Below are positions 26,356-34,129 of a DNA stretch of 64,000 bases, one piece after another; position 1 is the stretch's first letter; every line of letters starts with the position of its first letter. The notes beneath the pieces are model-generated. The model was not told the origin of the DNA and made no database searches. It saw only the letters and a program-made list of their open reading frames with translations. A program made the position numbers and the translations under genes. This stretch comes from CAVWZH01 sp963765285 (lineage in GTDB: Bacteria > Acidobacteriota > Terriglobia > Terriglobales > Acidobacteriaceae): positions 124,001-188,000 of the forward strand of contig CAVXVR010000002.1 of NCBI GenBank assembly GCA_963765285.1, written 5' to 3'.

Positions 26356-26560
26356 ACGTGTAGCTTTGTTCCTTTTTCTAGAGATTGCGTTGAAACTCGC
26401 TGGAGTTCTGCAGGCAGGTCGCGCTGGGTTGAGCGGAGGTACTGCATGTTGCAAAAACCGGAAAGATCAAACGCATCTCTATTCTACTTCAAACCCCCGA
26501 AAAATGCGCGATATTTCGTACCAGACCTTATAGAGCCCAAAAACAGGCACCTAAAGGCAC

Positions 26561-26632
26561 TCCTCTGTGTCCTCCGAGCCCTCAGTGGTAAAAAGGTGTA
26601 CCCAGTGTCCTCCGTGCCCTCTGTGGTAGAAA
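26561..26632. repeat. Tandem CTCTGTGTCCTCCG..CAGTGGTA repeats
   Basis: Two copies of CCTCTGTG/TCCTCCG..CCCTCAGTGGTA and CCAGTGTCCTCCGTGCCCTC.. lie upstream of the TPR-thioredoxin gene. Together with the csp leader, this fills the 326-base gap between csp and the next gene. Same family as the repeat at 7803. Confidence 0.65.
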
Positions 26633-26681
26633 ATCGGCGTCAAAACTGGAAACTTTCCCAATTCCCCGGCATGATGGAGAA

Positions 26682-27606
26682 ATGCCTTATCGCCGGATCG
26701 CCGCCCTCCTGGTTGTATTCTGTTCAGCCCTAGCCGCTGCCGACATCGTCGAAGACGTCCGCACCTCGCTAGCGCATCAAAACCCGGCCGCAGCCGAGTC
26801 TCAGCTCAACATCTATAAACTGGAACACGGTACAACCTCGGAGTATATCGAGGCTCTTTCCTGGATGGCCCGGTCCGCCCTGGCCGCCAAGCAATTCGAC
26901 AAGGCGGAAACCGACGCCAAAGAAACCGAATCGCTGGTCCGGCAGCAGTTGGCGCATAGCAAACTAGACACCGATCAACATCTGGCGACCGCGCTCGGTG
27001 CCGCCATCGAAGTTCAAGCCCAAGTGCTAGCCGCCCGCGGCCAGCAGGCACAAGCCGTGGCTCTGCTCCGCCGCAATATCGCCACGTACACCAAAACCTC
27101 CATCCAGCCGCGCCTGCAGAAGAACCTCAACCTGCTCGCTCTAGTCGGACAACCCGCTCCGCCGCTCAGTCTTTCCGAATACTTTGGTCCTAAACCGGTC
27201 GCACTTGCTCAACTCAAAGGCTCACCCGTGCTTCTCTTCTTCTGGGCGCACTGGTGTCCGGACTGCAAAATCGAAGGCCCAATCATCGCCCAACTGCTCT
27301 CCGAGTTCGGCCCCAAAGGGCCTGATCGCGGTGGCCCCGACTCAGCTCTACGGATACGCCGCCCACGGCGAAGACGCCACACCCAAAGACGAACTAGCCT
27401 ACATTCAACGCGTCTGGCAGACGTACTATCAAGCGCTCCAAAATTGTCCCGTGCCAGTAAGCCAGGCCAACTTCAATCTCTACGGTGCCAGCACCACTCC
27501 AACCCTGGTCTTGCTGGATCGCGCCGGTAAGGTCTCGCTCTACCACCCCGGCGCAATGCCCTCCGCCGACTTGCGCGTCGCCATCGAGAAGATTGTGGCT
27601 AACTGA
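26682..27606 (+). CDS. TPR-thioredoxin fusion, exported (frameshifted in this sequence)
   Basis: The first frame gives a signal peptide (LLVVFCSALAAAD), a helical TPR-like region (~30-165) and a thioredoxin-like start with FFWAHWCPDCKIEG (redox motif CPDC). The rest of the thioredoxin fold (LIAVAPTQLYGY.., NLYGASTTPTLVLLDRAGKV with the cis-Pro TP) continues in the next frame up to a TGA at 27606. Removing one base in the run CCCCAAAGGG (27312-27320) restores the protein as EFGPKGLIAVAPTQ. Predicted periplasmic thiol oxidoreductase, probably reductase-like from the CPDC centre. Confidence 0.72.
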
Positions 27607-27642
27607 GTTTTCCCAACGTCATCCCGCGCTGCCTTCCACGCT

Positions 27643-27705
27643 TGTCATCCTGAGCGGAGTAAGTTGCTTCGCGAAGCGGAGCAACTTACGCAGTCGAAGG
27701 ACCTC
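27643..27705. repeat. Dispersed TGTCATCCTGAGCGGAG..CGAAGGACCT hairpin
   Basis: TGTCATCCTGAGCGGAGTA.. pairs internally (AAGTTGCTTCGCGAAGCGGAGCAACTT is the central hairpin). A copy of the same family is inserted in frame inside rsmG 220 bases downstream. Confidence 0.7.
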
Positions 27706-27854
27706 ATGTTTACCCGCTGCCTCAACCGGCCTGACTGGGAATTCCGGCACAGAGCTAATAACCGGGAACTGACAACTGAGAACGGGCTGTTCCCAACCCG
27801 CCCCGCAACCACCTATTCGCCAATCCGCAATCCTCCATCTAAAATCTGAAATCC

Positions 27855-28610
27855 GTGGACCCAGCCCGCATCGCCGAGCTACTGAAGCCGTTCCTCGCCG
27901 TGTCTCTGGCCCCCAACAATCTGTCATTCCGAGCGGAGCCGGAAAGCTCGCAAAGCGAGCCTTCCGGCGTGGTCGAGGAACCTGCTTTCCTTTCCCCCTC
28001 CCAATTGCAGGCTATATCGACGTATATCGATCTATTGTCGCACTGGAACTCCCGCATCAACCTGACCGCCATCCGCGATCCCGAACAAATCGTCACCCGC
28101 CATTTCGGCGAATCCCTGTTCGCCGCCCAGGCCCTGTGCCCAGCCCGTGTGGCCGCGGGCGACTCGCCCGCGCACGTCATCGACATCGGTTCCGGCGCCG
28201 GCTTCCCCGGCGTCCCCATTAAAATCTGGGCCCCCGACATCCACCTGACGCTGATCGAGTCCAACCAGAAAAAGGCGACGTTCTTGCGTGAGGTTGCCCG
28301 CACACTTAGATTGACCAACGTCGATGTATTCGCCAGCCGCGCGGAAGACTTCCCTTCTGCCGGTTCACTCGCCGAGTCCCGCACCGTCATCCTCCGAGCC
28401 GTCGAGCGCTTCGCTCGCATCCTTCCCGTAGCCGCCAGCTTTGTCTCCCCAGGCGGCCGCCTGGCTCTGCTCGTAGGCGAGGCGCAAATTCGCGATGCTC
28501 ACCAGCTAGTTCCAGCCTTAACCTGGTCGTCGCCGATCAGGATCCCACTATCATCCGCTAGGTTCCTGCTGGTTGGCAGGAATCAAGATGGATACGTGTC
28601 GCAAGAGTAA
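27855..28610 (+). CDS. rsmG: 16S rRNA (guanine527-N7)-methyltransferase
   Basis: RsmG methylates G527 of 16S rRNA with S-adenosylmethionine. The methyltransferase core is clear: LLSHWNSRINLTAIRDP, VIDIGSGAGFPGVPI (SAM-binding motif I), LTLIESNQKKATFLREV and ILRAVERFARILP. The GTG start at 27855 gives 251 residues. Residues ~23-44 (LSFRAEPESSQSEPSGVVEE) are not family sequence; they are encoded by an in-frame copy of the dispersed TGTCATTCCGAGCGGAGC repeat. First gene of the rsmG-parA-parB cluster. Confidence 0.93.
   Translation: MDPARIAELLKPFLAVSLAPNNLSFRAEPESSQSEPSGVVEEPAFLSPSQLQAISTYIDLLSHWNSRINLTAIRDPEQIVTRHFGESLFAAQALCPARVAAGDSPAHVIDIGSGAGFPGVPIKIWAPDIHLTLIESNQKKATFLREVARTLRLTNVDVFASRAEDFPSAGSLAESRTVILRAVERFARILPVAASFVSPGGRLALLVGEAQIRDAHQLVPALTWSSPIRIPLSSARFLLVGRNQDGYVSQE
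27921..27985 (+). repeat. Dispersed hairpin repeat inserted in frame in rsmG
   Basis: CTGTCATTCCGAGCGGAGCC..GGTCGAGGAACCTGC within the rsmG coding region. It contains an inner hairpin (GGAAAGCTCGCAAAGCGAGCCTTCC) and keeps the frame open. Confidence 0.75.
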
Positions 28611-28902
28611 CAAGTGGTCAAGGACCACAGCCGAGCGCGCCATAGCGATAGGTCAAGCTTCAGGTATGAACCACGCGGCACCGTATTTGTGGGAGCGATG
28701 TGCAGTTTAGGTTAGTTTGCTAAGACGGTAGTGATGGGAGCCAAGACAGATAATATAAACCGTGGAACAGCCGACAAAGTGGTCAGCAGCCAGCACGCTA
28801 TTGGGACTAGACATCGTCTGGATGGGAATACTAATAGCTTTAACGAGCCTAAGTGGGATAGATGTGCATTTTTCCGAACACTGGATCAGAGACAGCGAGA
28901 AG

Positions 28903-28918
28903 TGTTCCGCACGGAACA
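28903..28918. promoter_or_regulatory. parS-like site 1
   Basis: TGTTCCGCACGGAACA. Arms identical in outline to canonical parS (TGTTYCACGTGRAACA) but with the centre GCAC. Confidence 0.8.
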
Positions 28919-28946
28919 CAACCTCGATTTGCATAATTTCCACAAG

Positions 28947-28962
28947 TGTTCCGGCCGGAACA
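28947..28962. promoter_or_regulatory. parS-like site 2
   Basis: TGTTCCGGCCGGAACA, a perfect 16-bp palindrome, 44 bases from site 1. Confidence 0.82.
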
Positions 28963-28978
28963 TTAGCTTGGCCTGAAG

Positions 28979-28994
28979 TGTTCCGTATGGAACA
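28979..28994. promoter_or_regulatory. parS-like site 3
   Basis: TGTTCCGTATGGAACA, the most divergent centre (GTAT), 32 bases from site 2. Confidence 0.75.
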
Positions 28995-29015
28995 CCTCGA
29001 GTGAATGGGCGTGAA

Positions 29016-29031
29016 TGTTCCGCACGGAACA
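29016..29031. promoter_or_regulatory. parS-like site 4
   Basis: TGTTCCGCACGGAACA, identical to site 1, 37 bases from site 3. Confidence 0.8.
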
Positions 29032-29043
29032 TTCTGTCCTGAG

Positions 29044-29059
29044 TGTTCCGACCGGAACA
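29044..29059. promoter_or_regulatory. parS-like site 5
   Basis: TGTTCCGACCGGAACA, 28 bases from site 4 and 156 bases before the parA start. Confidence 0.8.
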
Positions 29060-29214
29060 TTTCCATTCTGTGGAAAGCATGTCACGTCCATCATCTAATG
29101 ATGCGTTTCTTCAACACAATGTCCGAATCACACGCTTGCACCGAAATCAGTCATTGCAATCGCGATTCGATTCGCATTATTCTGCGATCAGCTCTGGGTT
29201 CTCCTAAAATCTAA

Positions 29215-30222
29215 ATGGGACGCGTAATCGCTGTTGCCAACCAGAAGGGCGGCGTCGGTAAGACTACGTCCGCCATCAACCTGGCATCGTCGTTCGCCGC
29301 GGCTGAGGTCAACACGCTCCTGGTTGACTGCGACCCGCAGTCCAATGCCACCAGCGGCCTTGGCCTCACCAAAGATCCGGACCGAATCAACACCTACCAC
29401 CTGCTGATGGGAGCGGCTGTTCCGGAAGAAGCAGTCCAGCCCACCTCGCTCGAGCAACTCTGGATCATTCCTTCCCACAAGAACCTGATCGGCGCCAACA
29501 TCGAACTGGTCGATGGCGAGCGGCGGGAGTATCGCCTGCGCGATGCGCTCGCGCCTTTGCGCGAGCGTTTCCAGTTCATCGTGTTGGACTGTCCGCCCGC
29601 CCTCGATCTGCTCACGCTGAATGCGCTGGTCGCGGCTGACTCGGTGCTGATTCCCATGCAGGCGGAGTACTTTGCGCTCGAAGGTGTCAGCGAGCTGCTG
29701 GACACGATCGAGCGCATCCGCGCCGCGCTTAACCCTGAGCTGGCGATTGAAGGTGTGGTGCTCACCATGTTCGATGAGCGCACCAACCTGGCACAGCAGG
29801 TGACGGCGGAACTGCAACGCTACTTCGGCGACAAGCTCCTCGAGACGACGATCCCGCGCAACGTCCGGCTGGCGGAGGCGCCGAGCCACGGCAAGGCGGC
29901 GCTGGCGTACGATCCGCGGTCGAAGGGCGCGGAGAGTTACATACGCCTGGCGAAGGAAATCATTGCGCGGAATCAGATGATGAATGTTCCGGCCGGAACA
30001 TTGGATGCAGCATTGGACGCAGCGACGGATGCTGACACGCCCGATGCCTCGGGGGAGACCCTGGCAGCGGTCCAAGAGCAGCCAACCGAGGCAGCGGTGG
30101 CGGAAGGCGGGACTGGGCCGCAGGAACTAGCGGAGGAACCGGCGGCGACAGCGGCGCGGCCTGAGCAAGGGGCCGACGTGGAGGAGATCCCGGCGCCCAG
30201 CGAGATGGATAAGTCGGCATAG
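29215..30222 (+). CDS. parA: Chromosome-partitioning ATPase ParA (Soj)
   Basis: ParA is a DNA-bound ATPase that moves ParB-parS complexes and separates origins. The deviant Walker A KGGVGKTT is at residues 11-18, with DCDPQSNATSGLGL, VLDCPPALDLLTLNAL (Walker B) and RLAEAPSHGKA also present. The ATPase ends near residue 255; a ~75-residue acidic, Ala/Glu-rich tail (unusual for Soj proteins of ~255 residues) follows. The tail starts at an in-frame parS-like palindrome encoding NVPAGT (residues 257-262). The stop codon lies in the left arm of a 19-bp inverted repeat. Confidence 0.96.
   Translation: MGRVIAVANQKGGVGKTTSAINLASSFAAAEVNTLLVDCDPQSNATSGLGLTKDPDRINTYHLLMGAAVPEEAVQPTSLEQLWIIPSHKNLIGANIELVDGERREYRLRDALAPLRERFQFIVLDCPPALDLLTLNALVAADSVLIPMQAEYFALEGVSELLDTIERIRAALNPELAIEGVVLTMFDERTNLAQQVTAELQRYFGDKLLETTIPRNVRLAEAPSHGKAALAYDPRSKGAESYIRLAKEIIARNQMMNVPAGTLDAALDAATDADTPDASGETLAAVQEQPTEAAVAEGGTGPQELAEEPAATAARPEQGADVEEIPAPSEMDKSA
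29985..30000. promoter_or_regulatory. parS-like site 6, inside parA
   Basis: TGTTCCGGCCGGAACA, identical to site 2, within the parA coding region at the junction of the ATPase domain and the acidic tail. Confidence 0.8.
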
Positions 30223-30266
30223 ATTGATGTATGTCGATATATACATAGACATACATCAATCTATGC
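30217..30266. terminator. 19-bp perfect inverted repeat over the parA stop
   Basis: Arms GCATAGATTGATGTATGTC (30217-30235) and GACATACATCAATCTATGC (30248-30266) are exact complements with a 12-base AT-rich loop. The parA stop TAG is in the left arm. There is no T-tract. It may act as a terminator/processing hairpin or as a binding site; the AT-rich sequence is foreign to its GC-rich surroundings. Confidence 0.6.
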
Positions 30267-30316
30267 TAAGCGACAAATAGACAGAACCCGCACCGCCGGG
30301 GTCCGAACAAGCACGA

Positions 30317-30377
30317 GGTCCTTCGACTACGCAAGAAGTTCGCGAAGCGAACTTCCTGCTTCGCTCAGGATGACAAG
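30317..30377. repeat. Dispersed AGGTCCTTCGACTACGC..CAGGATGACA hairpin
   Basis: Reverse-orientation copy of the TGTCATCCTGAGCG family between parA and parB, with an inner hairpin (GAAGTTCGCGAAGCGAACTTC). Confidence 0.75.
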
Positions 30378-30395
30378 ACATTTAAGGATGGGACG

Positions 30396-31486
30396 ATGAC
30401 AACGACAGCAGAAAACGCAGCGCGGCGAATACTCCGGCGGCGACGTCCGCAACTGCCGCCGGAAAAACGGCGGGCTTTGGGGCGGGGGCTGGATTCGCTT
30501 TTGCCGGCGGGGCCGCGGATTGTGAATGCGGCTGGCGGTACGTCGACCGCGGTGCCTGCGCAAGAGCCATGCAGGCCGACGGCGGCGGCGGGACGCCGGC
30601 GCTACGCGACCATGAGATCGTGCTGGCGGATTTGCAGGGGCAGGCTGGGCGGACCGAGTCTCCGCGCCACACATCTCGTACCGGGGCGCGAGCGAGTGTG
30701 GCGTCGATCCCGGTTGAGCGGATTGATCAGAATCCTTATCAGACGCGGCGAAAGTTCGACGAGGAAGCGCTCATCGATCTGGCGGAATCGATCAAGGCCA
30801 ACGGCGTGGTCCAGCCGATTGTGGTGCGGCAGCGCGGCGAGCGCTACGTGCTGGTGCTGGGCGAACGGCGTCTGCGGGCGACGAAAAAGGCCGGCAAGAC
30901 GACGATTCCGGCGATTGTGCGCACGCTTTCGGACCAGCAGGCGGCGGAGCTCACGCTGATCGAGAACCTGCAACGCGAGGACCTGAACTGCCTGGAACAG
31001 GCGCAGGCCTTCGGCACGCTGAGCAAGGAGTTTGGCCTGACCCAGGAGCAAATCGGCAGCCGCGTAGGGCTGTCGCGGGAGTCGGTCTCGAACTATATGC
31101 GGCTGTTGAAGCTGCCGGCCCCGGTCCTGATTTATCTGCAGGACGGTCTATTGGGATTCAGCGAGGCGCGCGAATTGATGGCGCTGCCCGACGACGCAGC
31201 GATTGAGAAGATGGCGCGCGAAGCTGTCGAGAAACATTGGTCGTACTTCCTGCTGGTGGAGGCGGTCGAGGCCATCACGCTGAGGACGGACGTGCTTCCG
31301 CAACCGGAGACGAGCCGGGCACGGTGGGTGGATCCGAATGTGCGCGCGGCGCAGCGGGAGTTGGAGACGATTCTCGGAGTGCGAGTGCGCATCCGCGACC
31401 GGAAGGGAAAGGGAAGGATCGTGATTGAGTATGGAACGCTGGAGGATTATGACCGGGTGGTGGGGATGCTGAGGGGGAAGAGGTAG
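30396..31486 (+). CDS. parB: Chromosome-partitioning protein ParB (frameshifted in this sequence)
   Basis: ParB binds parS, spreads as a CTP-dependent clamp and stimulates ParA. The N-terminal ParA-activating motif RRALGRGLDSLLPAG (residues ~26-40) is in one frame from the ATG at 30396. The core is in another frame: SIPVERIDQNPYQTRRKF, GERRLRATKKAGK (CTP-binding GERRxRA), ENLQREDLNCLEQAQAF and the helix-turn-helix TQEQIGSRVGLSRESVSNYM. The switch falls in the GC-rich linker between ~30520 and 30690 and needs one added base. The C-terminal dimerisation segment ends GTLEDYDRVVGMLRGKR. Deletion in the sequence record is the simplest explanation, because the rest is intact. Confidence 0.88.
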
Positions 31487-31892
31487 AGGGTTGGCATGGG
31501 TTGTGTTTCTTTCTCGGGTGCCCCGTCCTTGTCGCGCTGTTTGCGACAGGGCGGTGATTTTGGCTTTTACGACCATAGTGCACGTGGATTTCGCCGAGGC
31601 GTTTCCCGGCAGTTGCAAAGACCCTGAACACATCTTTGTCGTCCTGAGGCCCGCGTTTTTTGCGGGCCGAAGGATCTATGGACTCGCCGCCAGCGCCATG
31701 GGAGCCGGCAGGTTGCACAGGTCCTTCGTTGGGAGTCGCCCGCTTCGCGAGCGACTCCGCTGCCTCAGGATGACAAGGTTTGAGAAAGTCGCAACGATCA
31801 CTGGCGTTCGCGGGCAAGAAGTGCCCGCGCCACACGTTTCCACCCTGGGGCGAATTGCCCGCGACCACACGGCCGCATAATCCACTTTTTGC
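31487..31892. repeat. Intergenic block of dispersed hairpin repeats
   Basis: No gene is supported in these 406 bases. Two copies of the GTC(A/G)TCCTGAGG..CGAAGGA family occur at 31637-31676 and, reversed, 31717-31781; a third inverted GC-rich motif (GGCGTTCGCGGGCAAGAAGTGCCCGCGCCA) lies at 31803-31832. An open frame across the block is made of repeat sequence and was not called. Confidence 0.6.
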
Positions 31893-32378
31893 TTATTGCT
31901 CTTTGAAGTCTACGAAGGCGCCCACCTTGCCGGAGTAAATACGGAAACCGCAGACTTTGGCGCCCGTGTGGCCGAAGCTGACATCGAGTTGCTTCATGGG
32001 TTGGCTGAGTTGGCCTACGTCCATGGGGGCGCGGACCAGGTCCTGGTGCTCGTCGTACTTGGCACCGGCGGTGACATTCTTGTTGATGACTAGAGTCCAG
32101 TGATCGTTCCCCGGGATGACATACATGCTGTATGCGCCGGGGGCGATTTGGGTATTGGCCAGAGTGAAGTTGGCGGTGGCGAATAACAGCATGGGGGTGC
32201 CGCCGGGAGTCCAAAGTTTGCCGTTAGGAAGTTTTTCGGCATTGGCGATGGGGGAGTAGCGGACGCTCAACTGCTGCCCGTCGTCAAGGTTACAGGATGT
32301 GGTGGCGGGCTCTGGGCTGTCGGCGGCTGAGGCCAGCACAGAGGCACAGAGAACCAGACAAAGGGCGCGGGCGAGCAT
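31893..32378 (-). CDS. Exported DUF2911 protein
   Basis: A 161-residue protein with a signal peptide (MLARALCLVLCASVLASAAD). The mature part matches the DUF2911 pattern: QQLSVRYSPI, KLWTPGGTPMLLFATANFTL, PGAYSMYVIPGNDHWTLVINKN and the closing SGKVGAFVDFKEQ. Proteins of this family are common in Acidobacteriota and Bacteroidota; their function is unknown. The ATG at 32378 is directly followed by the signal peptide. Confidence 0.85.
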   Translation of the reverse strand: MLARALCLVLCASVLASAADSPEPATTSCNLDDGQQLSVRYSPIANAEKLPNGKLWTPGGTPMLLFATANFTLANTQIAPGAYSMYVIPGNDHWTLVINKNVTAGAKYDEHQDLVRAPMDVGQLSQPMKQLDVSFGHTGAKVCGFRIYSGKVGAFVDFKEQ

Positions 32379-32663
32379 GCTGAATCCTCCGGGTTGAGAG
32401 TGTAGCGCGGTTTTGGGTGCTGAGGAATAGAAAGTCAGCTTTTGGCTCCTGGCTTTGGCTTCGCCGTTTGGGGTTCGTTGAGCGCTTCTTCTGTTTTCAC
32501 TAACTTCAGTTCTCAGTTCCTGGCTCTCAGTTCTCCGTTTTTTCAATCCCCAAAAGCTGTACGGCTTTCGGAGCCGGCAGAGTTGGCCTTCGGTGACGTT
32601 CTCAGGCGGGATGGCGGTTGATAGCGTTAGGCCAGTCCGGAGGGAAGGGCCGGGCTTCAACTT

Positions 32664-33032
32664 ATGGGTAAATCTACGCAAAAACTGAACATCCTGTATG
32701 CGGAATGCGATTCGGAAGTGCTTACAGAACAGGCGGTTACCATTGAAAAGGCGGGCCATCAGGTGACCCAGGCTGCGGGCCGGAAGCAGGTGGAGGAAGC
32801 ACTGCGGAAGGGCACCTTCGATCTGGTGGTTCTTGGGCCGACCTTGACCAAGAACGACCGACACCACCTGCCGTACATGGTGAAGAAGTATAACGGCACG
32901 CGAGTGCTGGTGATGCATACCGATGGAGAGCGGCATCCGTACGTCGATGCGAACCTGGATACGGGGAGAAGCATCGAGGCTTTGGTGGAGAAGATCGCGG
33001 CGATCCAGACTCAGCAGCCAGTGGCACGGTGA
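32664..33032 (+). CDS. Receiver-like protein lacking the phospho-acceptor Asp
   Basis: A 122-residue stand-alone CheY-fold candidate: NILYAECDSEVLTEQAVTIEKAGHQVTQAAG covers strand 1 to helix 1, and FDLVVLGPTLTKNDRHHLPYMVKK covers the strand 3 region. In phospho-receivers the strand ends LVVLD; here that Asp is Gly. The acidic pocket near strand 1 is reduced to E-C-D. It therefore probably works without phosphorylation, as a protein-interaction module. A strong terminator follows. Confidence 0.7.
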   Translation: MGKSTQKLNILYAECDSEVLTEQAVTIEKAGHQVTQAAGRKQVEEALRKGTFDLVVLGPTLTKNDRHHLPYMVKKYNGTRVLVMHTDGERHPYVDANLDTGRSIEALVEKIAAIQTQQPVAR

Positions 33033-33121
33033 TTTTGCTGGAGTGAGCGTTGCGGTTGCGAGGGCATGAAACTGCGGTTCTTGTAAACCCAGTTCCCGGT
33101 TGTCGGTTCTCAATTTTTTCT

Positions 33122-33151
33122 GGGCGGCTTAACGGCCGCCCTTTTTTTTTG
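33122..33151 (+). terminator. Strong rho-independent terminator
   Basis: GGGCGGC-TTAACG-GCCGCCC followed by a run of ten T's, 90 bases after the pseudo-receiver stop. The rest of the 403-base gap to 33436 shows no recognised feature. Confidence 0.92.
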
Positions 33152-33435
33152 AATTTTTTTCTTTCTGAGTAATCAACCTGAGGACGAATCCAGATGTTAT
33201 ATAGGTGGGACGCGATTGCTGTCGCGCGGGCCAAAGACCACGCCGGAACTCGAAACGGTAGAGCTGAGTGGGATAGATCGACGAGCGCGTCGGGAAGAAT
33301 CAAGAAAGTAATTGTGGGACGGAGTGAATAATCTGGAGCGGACGGCATGGTAAGGCTATCGTTCCGCGGGCACAAGTGGGAGAAGAGGCCGAGTAAAATG
33401 GTCGGCTGATCAAATCTGGCGGGAGAGTCTCGGGA

Positions 33436-34101
33436 ATGACGAACCAAACAGAGGGAAGCGGAGCGGAAAAGACGATCTACGTCACTTCGACGGGCCTGCC
33501 GCTCTCGTTTCACATCGAGTGGCCGTTTCACAAGTCGACTTCAGGAGCGGATTTCTGGGTGCTGCATGCGGATATCCGGTTGGAGAATTCGGGCGGGCTG
33601 CATGCTCCGGTGGCGGTGAACATGTCGGAGACGGTGTTTGAGGTGATGCCATCGCTCGAGCCCAAAGATGCGTTGGCACCGGTGATCAATGCGCTGCGCA
33701 AGGAAGTGGACCGGCGGCAGGTGGAGTTTGTGAAGTCGGGGAAACTCGTGCCAGTGCAGTTTTCCAGCCGGCATTACGACTTCAAACGCAATAAGTGGAT
33801 CTTCGGCAAGGCGACGGACGAAGAGATGGTGCGACTGGTGGAGCGCAAGGCGTACTGGCAGACCCGACTGGCCGGCGGAACGGTGTGGCTGGGCGATCCG
33901 GCGGAAGCGCTTTACGTGGAAACGACGGTCGAGCACGTGCTCGAAGTGGCGCGCAAGCTGGCGAAGCAGGGAATCATGACGCTGGAGGCAGAGCGGGCGT
34001 CGGCCAATCCGTCGTTAATGGCGCAGGCGGAAAGATTTGAAGGCGAGATGCGGATGGCGGTGCAGGAGCTGGAGAAAAAACACGCCTACGAGAGAGGGTA
34101 G
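33436..34101 (+). CDS. Conserved-looking hypothetical protein
   Basis: A 221-residue soluble protein without signal peptide or membrane helix. Distinct stretches are HIEWPFHKSTSGADFWVLHADIRLEN, KWIFGKATDEEMVRLVERKAYW and a C-terminal helical region (VEHVLEVARKLAKQGIMTLEAERA). No family or catalytic motif recognised. The composition and codon use match the neighbours, which supports a real gene. Confidence 0.7.
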   Translation: MTNQTEGSGAEKTIYVTSTGLPLSFHIEWPFHKSTSGADFWVLHADIRLENSGGLHAPVAVNMSETVFEVMPSLEPKDALAPVINALRKEVDRRQVEFVKSGKLVPVQFSSRHYDFKRNKWIFGKATDEEMVRLVERKAYWQTRLAGGTVWLGDPAEALYVETTVEHVLEVARKLAKQGIMTLEAERASANPSLMAQAERFEGEMRMAVQELEKKHAYERG

Positions 34102-34129
34102 CTCTCTTCACGTCTACTTCGATCAACGC

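Larger units (their letters stand above)
28611..29214. other. Intergenic parS-like cluster region upstream of parA
   Basis: A 604-base gap between rsmG and parA. No convincing gene is present; short open frames across it are disrupted by, or consist of, the palindromes. The first 290 bases show no recognised element. The second part holds five 16-bp palindromes annotated separately. A degenerate half-site (TTTCCGAACA) lies at 28871. Confidence 0.75.

Noticed and set aside
28903..29059. CRISPR-like repeats (regular short repeats with 28-44 base spacing).
   Set aside because: The units are 16-bp palindromes with varied centres and uneven, short spacing, no cas genes are near, and an identical unit lies in parA. 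parS fits better.
28731..29080. Several short open frames across the parA upstream region.
   Set aside because: They consist largely of the parS-like palindromes on both strands and have no protein-like features or ribosome-binding sites.
31491..31880. A 129-codon frame after parB.
   Set aside because: It is built from dispersed hairpin repeats and has no domain or conserved composition.
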